A stretch of 26,764 nt of DNA, from positions 1 to 26,764 of the forward strand of contig JAHJUV010000084.1 in assembly GCA_018828825.1 (NCBI GenBank), in the 5' to 3' direction. Within the stretch, counting starts at the first letter, position 1. The number at the start of each line of letters is the position of its first letter. The notes under the pieces are model-generated. The model searched no databases. It was given only the letters and a program-made list of their open reading frames with translations, and was not told where the DNA came from. Below, in pieces: positions 1-7,371 of this stretch. The DNA is from Planctomycetota bacterium (GTDB lineage: Bacteria; Planctomycetota; Phycisphaerae; Sedimentisphaerales; UBA12454). A program made the translations under genes and the position numbers.

Positions 1-28
1 GCGCTAACGTAATTGAATTCTGAGATAC

Positions 29-46
29 ATCGGTTGCGTTACCGAT
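29..46. promoter_or_regulatory. Inverted repeat upstream of fabD (possible operator)
   Basis: A perfect inverted repeat ATCGGT-N6-ACCGAT lies 37 bases before the fabD start codon. It could be a regulator binding site or a small leader hairpin. It does not resemble the FapR operator consensus as I know it. The rest of bases 1-83 holds no gene that I can support, and no good Shine-Dalgarno sequence precedes fabD. The functional assignment is inference only. Confidence 0.3.
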
Positions 47-83
47 ACCAATAACCAAAAAGTAATAATGGTAGTAAAAAAAT

Positions 84-1025
84 ATGACAGATAAAACAGC
101 ATATGTTTTCCCGGGTCAGGGCGCCCAGGTAGTTGGTATGGGTAAGGATTTTTACGATTCCGAACCGCTGGCAAGAGAGCTTTTTGACAAGGCGGACAAA
201 ATAGTCGGTTTCAACCTTGCGCAAATCTGCTTCGAAAGCCCCGAAGATAAGCTCAATTCGACCACGATTTCACAGCCTGCTATTTTTGCGGTATCGGTCG
301 CAATTCTCGATGTTCTGAAGTCAAAAGGTCTGATTAAGCCTGCGAATGTAACGGCAGGGCTCAGTCTTGGCGAATATACGGCTCTTTACGCCGCCGGCGT
401 TATAAGTTTCGAAGACAGCCTTAAACTTGTGCAGAAACGCGGCCAGGCGATGCAGGCCGCCGCTGACGCGTCAAAAGGCTCTATGGTGAGCATAATCGGT
501 CTCGAACAGCAGGCCGTTGAAAAGCTTTGTGCCGAGGCTGCCCAGGGTCAGCTTCTAAGCTGTGCGAATTTCAACTGTCCCGGCCAGATTGTCGTTACAG
601 GCGATATAGAGGCTTGCAAAAGGGCTTTGGCACTTGCTGAAAAATACGGGGCTATGAAAGCGATTGAGCTTAAAGTGGCAGGGGCGTTTCATTCCGAAAT
701 GATGGCCCCGGCCGCCAAAGAAACCAAAAAGGCCATCGAACAGTGCAAAATGACCGACCCTGCTGATATAGCAATTATAGCAAATGTGGATGCAGAATAT
801 TATAAAACAAAAGAGCAAATTTCACAGGGACTTGTTAAGCAATTGACTGGCGCGGTCCTGTGGCAAAAGTGTATGGAAAGACTTTTAGCCGATGGCGTGA
901 CGAGATTTTATGAGATAGGGCCTAACAAAGTTTTGACAGGTCTTATGAGAAGGATTCACAGGAGAGCTGATATTGTGAACATAGGCACTGTAGCCGGTAT
1001 GAAAGAATTGATTGGAGAAAATTGA
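84..1025 (+). CDS. fabD: Malonyl-CoA:ACP transacylase FabD
   Basis: The enzyme transfers malonyl from CoA to acyl carrier protein, supplying the extender unit for cytosolic type II fatty-acid synthesis. The 313-residue product has the usual family length. The N-terminal PGQGAQ supplies the oxyanion glutamine (Q12). The nucleophile elbow GLSLGEY places the catalytic serine at 94. R119 in QKRGQAM should bind the malonyl carboxylate, and H203 in GAFHSEMM completes the dyad. The stop codon overlaps the fabG ATG by one base (TGATG), so the two genes are almost certainly translationally coupled. The order fabD-fabG-acpP-fabF is the classical fab cluster; fabH/plsX, often upstream, lie outside the window if present. 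The start at 84 gives the expected N-terminus although its ribosome binding site is weak. Confidence 0.96.
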   Translation: MTDKTAYVFPGQGAQVVGMGKDFYDSEPLARELFDKADKIVGFNLAQICFESPEDKLNSTTISQPAIFAVSVAILDVLKSKGLIKPANVTAGLSLGEYTALYAAGVISFEDSLKLVQKRGQAMQAAADASKGSMVSIIGLEQQAVEKLCAEAAQGQLLSCANFNCPGQIVVTGDIEACKRALALAEKYGAMKAIELKVAGAFHSEMMAPAAKETKKAIEQCKMTDPADIAIIANVDAEYYKTKEQISQGLVKQLTGAVLWQKCMERLLADGVTRFYEIGPNKVLTGLMRRIHRRADIVNIGTVAGMKELIGEN

Positions 1026-1765
1026 TGGCTGAAGAAAAGAAACTTGCGGTAGTAACAGGAGCGGCAAGAGGTATCGGCAGAGCGATTGTGCTTGAGCTAT
1101 TAAAGCAGGGCAGGATTGTCGCCGGGCTTGATTTGAATGCCGAACAGCTAAAGCAACTCGAAAAGGTTGTTGCTGAGGCCGGCTATAGCGTTATCACCAA
1201 ATGCGTCGATATCACAAAGACCGAGCAGTTAAACGAGGTTCTCGAACAGCTCGCCAAGGAATACAACGGAATAAGTATTCTCGTAAACAACGCGGGAATT
1301 ACGCGAGACAGGCTTATGATGCAGATGGACGATGCCGACTACGATATCCTTATGGCCGTAAATCTGCGGGCTGCCTTTATGGCGACAAGGGCCGTTCTGC
1401 GGTCGATGATTCGCAACAAGTTCGGCAGGATTATCAATATAAGTTCCATCGCCGGAATTATGGGCCAGGCAGGCAGCACAAATTATGCCGCCAGCAAAGC
1501 GGGACTTATCGGTATGACGAAATCGATAGTAAGAGAAGTCGCCAAAAAGGGCATTACCGCCAATTGTGTCGCGCCGGGATTTATCGTTACTGAAATGACT
1601 AAAACTCTGCCCGAACCGGTCAAGGAAGCGGCCCTGGCCATTATCCCTGCCAAAAAACTGGGTACGCCCGAAGACGTGGCAAAGGCGGTCGCATTTTTGG
1701 CAAGTGATGATGCAGGCTATATTAACGGTCAGGTCCTGCAGGTTGACGGCGGAATGGCAATGTAA
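1025..1765 (+). CDS. fabG: 3-oxoacyl-ACP reductase FabG
   Basis: NADPH-dependent reductase of 3-ketoacyl-ACP, the first reduction in each elongation cycle. It is a classical short-chain dehydrogenase of 246 residues. The nucleotide-binding motif TGAARGIG is at 11-18, NNAG at 88-91, and the catalytic tetrad is N113, S141, Y154 (YAASK) and K158. The C-terminus ends in the typical INGQVLQVDGGMAM. I choose the ATG at 1025, which overlaps the fabD stop and has GGAGA about seven bases upstream; a TTG three bases earlier is possible but less likely. The immediate fab neighbours separate it from the many other SDR reductases. Confidence 0.95.
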   Translation: MAEEKKLAVVTGAARGIGRAIVLELLKQGRIVAGLDLNAEQLKQLEKVVAEAGYSVITKCVDITKTEQLNEVLEQLAKEYNGISILVNNAGITRDRLMMQMDDADYDILMAVNLRAAFMATRAVLRSMIRNKFGRIINISSIAGIMGQAGSTNYAASKAGLIGMTKSIVREVAKKGITANCVAPGFIVTEMTKTLPEPVKEAALAIIPAKKLGTPEDVAKAVAFLASDDAGYINGQVLQVDGGMAM

Positions 1766-1793
1766 TCGAAAAAAATGATTGCAACTGCCGCCA

Positions 1794-1820
1794 TTGACAG
1801 GTATATTACCGCCCTAATAG
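1794..1820 (+). promoter_or_regulatory. Possible promoter upstream of acpP
   Basis: A perfect TTGACA at 1794-1799 is followed by TAATAG at 1815-1820. The 15-base spacing is short of the ideal 17. It lies in the only sizeable gap of the fab cluster (112 bases) and would give acpP-fabF an extra transcript, which is sensible because ACP is needed in excess. Prediction by eye only. Confidence 0.35.
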
Positions 1821-1877
1821 ACGACAGTGCATCGATGGAATGTAACCAGAATATTTATTTATTCAAGGAGACGAAAA

Positions 1878-2141
1878 GTGAGTATTGACGTCCAAAGTAT
1901 TGAAAAAAAGGTTATTAAGATTGTTGCAGAGCAAATGGGTACAGATGAATCTGAAATAACACGGGAAACATCGTTTATTAACGACCTTAATGCAGATTCT
2001 CTGGACACAGTTGAACTTGTTATGGAATTTGAGGATGAGTTTGATACGAGCATACCGGACGAAGAAGCTGAGAAGATACAGACCGTCGGTGCAGCTATCG
2101 ACTACATCGTAAGCGTATTGAAGCAAAAGGAACAGGGCTGA
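1878..2141 (+). CDS. acpP: Acyl carrier protein
   Basis: Small acidic cytosolic carrier that holds growing acyl chains on a 4'-phosphopantetheine arm. I start it at the GTG at 1878, giving 87 residues, because AAGGAG at 1865-1870 sits seven bases upstream; an upstream ATG at 1827 would add an unrelated basic leader (HRWNVTRIFIYSRRR). The modification site is S41 within LNADSLDTVELVMEFEDEF, the canonical helix II motif. The high Glu/Asp content and the C-terminal helix (IQTVGAAIDYIVSVL) fit the family. It lies between fabG and fabF, its reductase and condensing-enzyme partners, and may have its own promoter in the gap upstream. Confidence 0.95.
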   Translation: MSIDVQSIEKKVIKIVAEQMGTDESEITRETSFINDLNADSLDTVELVMEFEDEFDTSIPDEEAEKIQTVGAAIDYIVSVLKQKEQG

Positions 2142-2156
2142 TAACAGGCTGTTATA

Positions 2157-3401
2157 ATGAATAAAAGACGAGTAGTTATAACGGGCCTGGGTTGCGCTAC
2201 GCCTCTGGGCGTATCTGTCGATGTTTTCTTTGATGCGGCCTGTAAGGGTAAAAGCGGCGTGTCGAACATTGAAAGTTTCGATGTCTCGCAATACCCGGTC
2301 AGATTTGCCGGCGTGATAAAGGACTTCGACATTACCCAATTCGTTGATCACCGCGAAGGAAAACGGATGGACCGTTTTTGCCAGCTTGCGGTGGCTTCTG
2401 CCATTCAGGCGGTCAAAGACAGCGGTGTCGATTTTCCGAACGAAAACCTTGACCGATGTGCTTCTATATACGGCACCGGTATCGGCGGTATTCAGGAAAT
2501 CGAAACACAGCATATCCGTCTGCTCAACAGAGGTCCCCGCGGAGTTTCGCCTTTTACCGTTCCAAGACTTATGGCTAACGCCGCCAGCAGTACGATTTCA
2601 ATGATACACGGCCTTAGAGGCCCGAATTTCTGTGTCGTTACCGCCTGCGCTTCGGCCTCTCATGCGATTGGCGAGGCGTTTTATAACATTCTCAATGACC
2701 GCAGCGACATCGTAATTACCGGTGGTTCGGAAGCGGCTGTTTCGCCGGTCGGCTTGAGTTCATTTTGTGCCTTAAGGTCGCTGAGCACCAGAAACGACGA
2801 CCCGCAGGCCGCTTCAAGACCGTTTGATGTCGCCCGTGACGGCTTTGTTATGGCTGAAGGCGCTGCGGCGGTTATTCTCGAAGAATACGAACACGCCAAA
2901 AAACGCGGTGCGAAAATATACGCCGAACTGCTCGGCTACGGCGCAACTGCCGATGCCCATCATATTACCGCCCCGTCGCCGGACGGAGACGGAGCCATAA
3001 GAGCGATTGAAATTGCGATTAAACAGGCAGGAATTCCAAAGGAAAAATTCGATTATGTTAACGCCCACGGCACAAGCACCGAACTTAACGATATTGCCGA
3101 AGCTATGGCGATAAAGAAGGTCTTCGGCGAACATGCCTATAAACTTTCGATAAGTTCCACAAAGAGCCTTATAGGTCATTCGCTTGGTGCAAGCGGAGCC
3201 ATTGAACTTGTAGCGACCTGCAAGATGATGGAAAAGTCCATAATCCATCCGACAATCAATCTTGACAATGTTGACCCCAAATGCGACCCCAAACTTGATT
3301 TTGTGCCGAAGGTTGCCAAAGAAAGAAAAATCAATTACGCAGCCAGTAACTCATTCGGCTTCGGCGGCCACGACGCCTGCCTCGTAATCGGAAAAGTTTA
3401 A
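2157..3401 (+). CDS. fabF: 3-oxoacyl-ACP synthase II FabF
   Basis: Condensing enzyme that joins malonyl-ACP to acyl-ACP and drives chain elongation. The 414-residue product matches KAS II length. The active-site residues are all visible: C164 in VTACASASHA, H304 in NAHGTSTELND, K336 and H341 in STKSLIGHSLGASGA, and the glycine-rich NSFGFGGHDACLVI near the C-terminus. It begins 15 bases after the acpP stop without a convincing Shine-Dalgarno sequence, consistent with coupling to acpP. It ends the fab cluster; the next gene is convergent, 43 bases away, and I see no strong intrinsic terminator between them. Confidence 0.96.
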   Translation: MNKRRVVITGLGCATPLGVSVDVFFDAACKGKSGVSNIESFDVSQYPVRFAGVIKDFDITQFVDHREGKRMDRFCQLAVASAIQAVKDSGVDFPNENLDRCASIYGTGIGGIQEIETQHIRLLNRGPRGVSPFTVPRLMANAASSTISMIHGLRGPNFCVVTACASASHAIGEAFYNILNDRSDIVITGGSEAAVSPVGLSSFCALRSLSTRNDDPQAASRPFDVARDGFVMAEGAAAVILEEYEHAKKRGAKIYAELLGYGATADAHHITAPSPDGDGAIRAIEIAIKQAGIPKEKFDYVNAHGTSTELNDIAEAMAIKKVFGEHAYKLSISSTKSLIGHSLGASGAIELVATCKMMEKSIIHPTINLDNVDPKCDPKLDFVPKVAKERKINYAASNSFGFGGHDACLVIGKV

Positions 3402-3444
3402 TCCCGGTCATCCGGCGTCTAAAATCCAAGATGATTTTCTGATA

Positions 3445-4206
3445 CTATTTCGTTTTTTTCGCGGCAACGAGCCAGTCCCACGGATAAGGTTTTTTCATCC
3501 ATCTCGGCGGGGAGGCAAACTCGGTCGTCCAGGGATACCCAATTTTGCAAAGGTCTGTAATCTGCAGTTTTCTCTTTCTCAGTATCGCTGTAAGCTCTTC
3601 TTTGATGTAATGTTTGGTTGGGACGCCGTCGATAGGCACAATACCCTGACGCAGGTATCGGCTGTCGGATTTTTTTGGCTTGCCGAAACTTGCCCGGGCC
3701 GCCGTCGATGGGCTGGCGCCGTTGCGAAGATTCCACTGAATCAGGCGAAAATTTGTGAGCATAGCCGACTCAAGCGACGGCACAACAAGCAGCAGATGAC
3801 CGTTTTTCAAAATATGTTTTGCCATAACGTCGAGAATCCTGAGCCTGACAGTCAGCGATGGCATAATGAGCATATTTACGCTCATCGCGAAATGGGTTTT
3901 TTCAAGCTGTGGTTTTGGCTTTGCCAAATCAGCCGTTATATATTCGATGTTCGATAAATGTTTATGTTTCTTTTTTGCCCTTGCGATGAATTTATAGGAG
4001 ATGTCTATCGCGTTTACCTTGCCGAAATTTGCCGACAGTAGCGGCAAAAAATGTCCAATCCCGCAGCCGAAATCATTTACCTTTTTTGCTGGTGAGCCGT
4101 ATTTCTTAACCAGCTTCGGGATTAGTTTTTTTTTGTCGTTGGCTAATACGCTGAAAATTTCGTCTTCGTAACTGGCTGCCAGATTGTTCCAGTATTCGCG
4201 TTTCAT
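3445..4206 (-). CDS. Class I SAM-dependent methyltransferase, substrate unknown
   Basis: A 253-residue Rossmann-fold methyltransferase. The SAM-binding motif I is VNDFGCGIGHFLP (about residues 43-55), followed by an acidic motif II (VNAIDISYKFI) and a motif near NIEYITADLAK. The later LKNGHLLLVVPSLESAML fits post-motif III of Methyltransf_11-like enzymes. Nothing in the sequence names the acceptor. A GGAGG lies upstream of the ATG, supporting this start. It is the last gene of a minus-strand run, 64 bases behind the cation exchanger, so co-transcription is possible but functional linkage is not evident. Confidence 0.8.
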   Translation of the reverse strand: MKREYWNNLAASYEDEIFSVLANDKKKLIPKLVKKYGSPAKKVNDFGCGIGHFLPLLSANFGKVNAIDISYKFIARAKKKHKHLSNIEYITADLAKPKPQLEKTHFAMSVNMLIMPSLTVRLRILDVMAKHILKNGHLLLVVPSLESAMLTNFRLIQWNLRNGASPSTAARASFGKPKKSDSRYLRQGIVPIDGVPTKHYIKEELTAILRKRKLQITDLCKIGYPWTTEFASPPRWMKKPYPWDWLVAAKKTK

Positions 4207-4270
4207 TTCGCCTCCATGCCCCCAATATAACAGCTTGCCGCAAGATTGGCCTAAGTATTTATATTTTGAG

Positions 4271-5287
4271 TTATTTCACAAGATACTGAATAGCCACGTA
4301 TGCGGCGTAAATCAGCAGAAAAATGGGGCCGAAGATTCGATTATAATATTTTTTGCTTACTGCCGAAAAGATAATAAACAGTCCCACGACCAGCACGAAA
4401 AACGGAAAGTGCAGGCGGTAAAAATCAGGCGAAATATGGAGCCCTGCAACGCTTATTGAGCCGCCGATGACCACGAAAATATTCAGGATATTTGCCCCGA
4501 TTATATTGCCCAGAAGTATTTCTTTATGGCCTTTGACCAGGCTTGCGACGCCTGTCGCCAGTTCCGGCACGGATGTCCCGAACGCCACAATAGTGGACGC
4601 TATAACAGCTTCCGGCACGCCGAATCGCAGGCAGATTTGTGTCGCTGATGCGATAAGAACCCTGCTGGCGACGATTACCAATATCAAACCTGCCAGAAAA
4701 ACGAGGCCGAGAACCAAAAGCGATTTTTGAGCGTGTATATCTTTGGCGTCGATTATGCCTGGCTGGCGATGCTGTTTTGCCCATTTAACGGAGGCGAAAA
4801 TATACCATACGAGAATGCCGAGCAGTATGAAGCCGTATAATCTGGAGACGTATGGATGATGAAAAATCAGCAGGATGTAACACAGCAGGATAAAGCCCAT
4901 ACAGGAAAGCAGTTTTACCATACCCTGTCTTTTGAATATGAATCTGTCGGTCGGTATTTTTGCCAGCGCACAGCCCATACCGAAAATAAGAGCGGTGTTG
5001 CAGATGATTGAGCCGATAGCGTTGCCTAAAGCCAGGTCTGATTTGCCGGCGAAGGCCGCCATTATTGAAACTGTTGCTTCTGGGCTTGTGGTTCCCAGGC
5101 TCACGATTGTCACGCCGATAATGATGACGGGAATGCCGAGTTTTTTGGCCGCCCCAGCCGCTCCGTCAACAAACCAGTCGGAGCCCTTAAAAAGTGCGAT
5201 GAAACTTACTGCGAGGCTGCAGAAAATCCAGAAAACCCCCTTTGCTGCGAGAAATTCAAACCACTGGTCGGGTAGAAAATAAGCCAT
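4271..5287 (-). CDS. CaCA-family sodium/calcium (cation) antiporter, YrbG-like
   Basis: Inner-membrane antiporter of 338 residues with about ten hydrophobic segments. The two alpha-repeats that define the family are present in inverted-topology positions: GTTSPEATVSI at 65-75 followed by LGNAIGSIICN, and GTSVPELATGVASL at 237-250 followed by LLGNIIGANILNI. The acidic residues E70 and E242 are the expected ion ligands. The loop between halves is short, as in bacterial members, without a regulatory Calx-beta domain. It likely exchanges Na+ (or H+/K+) for Ca2+; the ion cannot be read from sequence. No clear Shine-Dalgarno precedes the ATG, and a small hairpin-forming leader separates it from the small basic ORF upstream. 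Confidence 0.88.
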   Translation of the reverse strand: MAYFLPDQWFEFLAAKGVFWIFCSLAVSFIALFKGSDWFVDGAAGAAKKLGIPVIIIGVTIVSLGTTSPEATVSIMAAFAGKSDLALGNAIGSIICNTALIFGMGCALAKIPTDRFIFKRQGMVKLLSCMGFILLCYILLIFHHPYVSRLYGFILLGILVWYIFASVKWAKQHRQPGIIDAKDIHAQKSLLVLGLVFLAGLILVIVASRVLIASATQICLRFGVPEAVIASTIVAFGTSVPELATGVASLVKGHKEILLGNIIGANILNIFVVIGGSISVAGLHISPDFYRLHFPFFVLVVGLFIIFSAVSKKYYNRIFGPIFLLIYAAYVAIQYLVK

Positions 5288-5336
5288 TTGTGTTATTTAT
5301 ACGGACTGCCGAAAAATAGCAGAAGTCCATACACTG

Positions 5337-5414
5337 TTATTTATTATGCCTGATTTTCCAGCGATTGTGTCTTTTTTTACTGCCGATTTTACGTCTGCGT
5401 CTCGGTTTAGCCAT
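5337..5414 (-). CDS. 25-residue basic protein, bS22/AURKAIP1-COX24-like
   Basis: A short ORF that simple length filters miss. It begins ATG GCT AAA CCG on the minus strand and has a TTGGAG ribosome binding site eight bases upstream. The product starts MAKPRRRRKIGSKK and ends WKIRHNK; 14 of 25 residues are Arg or Lys and none is acidic. This composition and the RRRRKIxxKK...R..IRH pattern resemble the tiny bacterial ribosomal proteins annotated as AURKAIP1/COX24-domain (bS22/mS38) proteins, which bind rRNA. It lies 49 bases upstream of the exchanger gene. The ORF looks real; the family name comes from recalled pattern, not a search. Another tiny ribosome-associated protein such as a bTHX-like one is an alternative. 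Confidence 0.65.
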   Translation of the reverse strand: MAKPRRRRKIGSKKRHNRWKIRHNK

Positions 5415-5458
5415 TAAAGCGCTCCAAATAGGGTATTTTTATACTTTTCTAACAACTT

Positions 5459-5487
5459 TTGACAGGATAAGATATATACTATCTATT
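5459..5487 (+). promoter_or_regulatory. Promoter for the Cys-rich small protein gene
   Basis: TTGACA at 5459-5464 and TCTATT at 5482-5487 are separated by 17 bases. Transcription would start near 5494, which rules out the TTG at 5496 as translation start and supports the ATG at 5541. Confidence 0.45.
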
Positions 5488-5540
5488 CTTGATTTTTGCA
5501 AGAGTTGGTTGTTCGTAATTTTTATTTATCAGGTGCAGAA

Positions 5541-5834
5541 ATGATACAATGCAAAGACTGTGAATTTTGCCAGATGGCCCCCGACGGTCGCAGGGCTTTC
5601 AAGTGCGACCCGTTTATCAACATCAAAGAGCCCGAATGCATCGCCAAATGGCAGCTTATCCGGCTGGATATGCTGCTTGTAACCTACCGGTCGATGCAGC
5701 AGTGGCAGGAAAAAATCTCTCCGCTGCAGGACAAGATATTCAAGTATATGGAACGGGAGATGGGCGATATCGACGAGAGCGATAAATGGAAGGTTGATGA
5801 AGACGAAAAAAACGAAGACGATAAGATTGTTTGA
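5541..5834 (+). CDS. Conserved-looking small Cys-rich protein, function unknown
   Basis: A 97-residue product that I do not recognise as a named family. The N-terminus carries C4xxC7xxC10, with further cysteines at C22 and C33, suggesting a zinc-ribbon or other metal site in the first 35 residues. A predicted helix follows (WQLIRLDMLLVTYRSMQQWQ), then a very acidic tail rich in Asp/Glu/Lys. I start at the ATG at 5541, with a weak AGGTG upstream, because an upstream TTG would fall at the predicted transcription start. It is a single-gene unit, divergent from the basic 25-residue gene. It could be a metal-binding adaptor; no function should be assigned. Confidence 0.7.
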   Translation: MIQCKDCEFCQMAPDGRRAFKCDPFINIKEPECIAKWQLIRLDMLLVTYRSMQQWQEKISPLQDKIFKYMEREMGDIDESDKWKVDEDEKNEDDKIV

Positions 5835-5839
5835 TTGAC

Positions 5840-6028
5840 ACAACAGGAAATCCGAAGTACGAAATCCGAAATTCGAAACAATACCAAATGTTCAAAATTA
5901 GAATTCTCAAAACGGGACAAGTGCAGGTTTTGGTCATTTGATTTTTGGTAATTTGAATTTGTTTAGGATTCTTGTCCGCCATAGTCTTGACGACGGCGGA
6001 TAGATATTCGGATTTAGAATTTACTTTA
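5840..6028. repeat. Dispersed intergenic repeat with imperfect palindrome and GC hairpin
   Basis: The gap holds short near-repeats (AAATCCGAA, AAATTCGAA, ACGAAATCCGAA) on the left and their approximate inverse (TTTGGTCATTTG, TTTGGTAATTTG, TATTCGGATTTAG) on the right, so the segment can fold back on itself. Inside is a compact hairpin, TCCGCC at 5975-5980 paired with GGCGGA at 5995-6000. I recall similar AATCCGAAATTCGAAA-type segments as multicopy intergenic repeats in genomes of planctomycetes and several candidate phyla. Copy number cannot be tested in this window. No gene is seen here. Confidence 0.5.
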
Positions 6029-6043
6029 TAAAGGGATTTTTGA

Positions 6044-6880
6044 ATGCAGCTTGCAATGGTTGGAGACAGATTCATCGAGACGGAAAAACTCGACTCGGCA
6101 TATCTTGACTATGGCACTTTTTTCGGCGACGGCGTTTATGAGGTCCTGCGCAGTTACGACGGCAAAATATTCGCCATGGAAGAACATCTGGCACGCTTCA
6201 AAAGGAGCCTGGAAGAAGTAGATATTGAAGGCATCAATATTGAAACAATACGCCAAAGGGTCTTAAAGGCCTTTGAGAAATTCAAAACCCCGAACGCAAA
6301 AGTTTATTTCCATATTACAAGAGGCTCCGGCCTGAGGGACCACGCGACAGAGGGCCTTGTGCCGAGATTTTTCCTGCTGATTTCAGAGATTGAAGACGCA
6401 AGCGAGCAAAAAGAGACAGGCATATCAGTAATGACTGTGCCCGATACGAGATGGAAAAGATGCGATATCAAATCGCTTAATCTTTTGCCTAATGTACTTG
6501 CAAAGCGCCTGGCCCATAAAAGAGGCTGCGCCGAAGCGGTATTTGTCGATGATAAAGGTTTCATTACAGAAGGAGCGTCCAGCGCGTTTTTCGCAGTCTT
6601 CGGCAATAAACTCCAGACATCGCCTTTGGCAGCCAACATCCTGCCTTCCATTACCCGGCAGTTTGTTTTGGAAGTTTATTCCAATACCGGCCTTGAACTT
6701 CTGGAAAAACAAATAAAGGCAGAAGATGCAACCAAAGCCGATGAACTCTTTATCGCGGTATCGAGCAAGGACATTGTGCCGGTGGTAAAATTCAATGAAA
6801 TACAAATCGCCGATGGTAAGCCGGGCAAATATACAAAATTGCTGATGGACGAATTCGCAAAACTGATAAGGGGAAAATAG
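6044..6880 (+). CDS. Class IV PLP aminotransferase (branched-chain / aminodeoxychorismate lyase-like)
   Basis: A 278-residue PLP fold-type IV enzyme. Visible landmarks are the N-terminal YGTFFGDGVYEVLRSYDG, the EEHLARF arginine (R51), the PLP lysine K143 in RCDIKSLNLLPNVLAK, E176 in FITEGASSAFF, and the phosphate-binding ILPSITR. The family contains branched-chain aminotransferase, D-amino-acid aminotransferase and aminodeoxychorismate lyase (PabC), and the sequence alone does not separate them; the length suits PabC or D-AAT. The ATG at 6044 has AAGGGA seven bases upstream. The last roughly 65 codons are duplicated at 7528-7719. No pab, ilv or cell-wall gene lies nearby to favour one role. 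Confidence 0.85.
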   Translation: MQLAMVGDRFIETEKLDSAYLDYGTFFGDGVYEVLRSYDGKIFAMEEHLARFKRSLEEVDIEGINIETIRQRVLKAFEKFKTPNAKVYFHITRGSGLRDHATEGLVPRFFLLISEIEDASEQKETGISVMTVPDTRWKRCDIKSLNLLPNVLAKRLAHKRGCAEAVFVDDKGFITEGASSAFFAVFGNKLQTSPLAANILPSITRQFVLEVYSNTGLELLEKQIKAEDATKADELFIAVSSKDIVPVVKFNEIQIADGKPGKYTKLLMDEFAKLIRGK

Positions 6881-6919
6881 CCACCAAGACAGCCTGTTTT
6901 ACGTTTGCCGAGAGGTTTT

Positions 6920-7174
6920 TCAAGCTTGATATAAGACATTCGATAGTTCAAATAGAAGTATTACTTTTATCCACGCATAAATAAACAGAGCCGCAGAAGC
7001 GGAATAAAAAAGCATTAGAGACCAAAATTTAATAGGATTTTTGTTTCTTTTGACTTCGCTTCTAAATGAACCATAAGTAATTCCTGTTTTAAAACCAACA
7101 AAAACATACTTCCCTAAAATGAAGACGAATCCCCAGCAAACCAATGTACCGATGATGATTCTTAAAATATCCAT
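6920..7174 (-). CDS. Small two-helix membrane protein, function unknown
   Basis: An 84-residue ORF with one hydrophobic segment near the N-terminus (IIIGTLVCWGFVFILG) and one near the C-terminus (LMLFYSASAALFIYAWI). Between them lies RNKNPIKFW, a pattern that I associate with small hypothetical membrane proteins bearing an R-x-x-NP-x-x-FW motif. The coding sequence is richer in A and T than its neighbours, which may indicate transfer or weak selection. The start has only a weak GAG upstream. It sits alone on the minus strand between the aminotransferase gene and the aminotransferase remnant. Confidence 0.55.
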   Translation of the reverse strand: MDILRIIIGTLVCWGFVFILGKYVFVGFKTGITYGSFRSEVKRNKNPIKFWSLMLFYSASAALFIYAWIKVILLFELSNVLYQA

Positions 7175-7371
7175 TATTCTATCTCATTTTTATACCTAAC
7201 AATACTTATCCACTCTGTATAAAACGCTGGAAGCAGACTATTTTATTTTTCAGTATGTTTTCTTCGTTGCTGCTCCTTAAGGAAACGAAAGAATTATAGC
7301 AGTCAGAAGGGGGGAGGGCAACAGAAAAAGAATACCCGCCGTACATCCTTTACCAAAGATATGGAGGATGG

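Noticed and set aside
1863..2513. 216-codon antisense ORF across acpP and fabF
   Set aside because: Spans two well-supported genes and the gap between them on the other strand; no recognisable protein.
5840..6028. CRISPR array, because of repeated AAATCCGAA-like units
   Set aside because: Units are short, variable and not evenly spaced; no cas genes are present.
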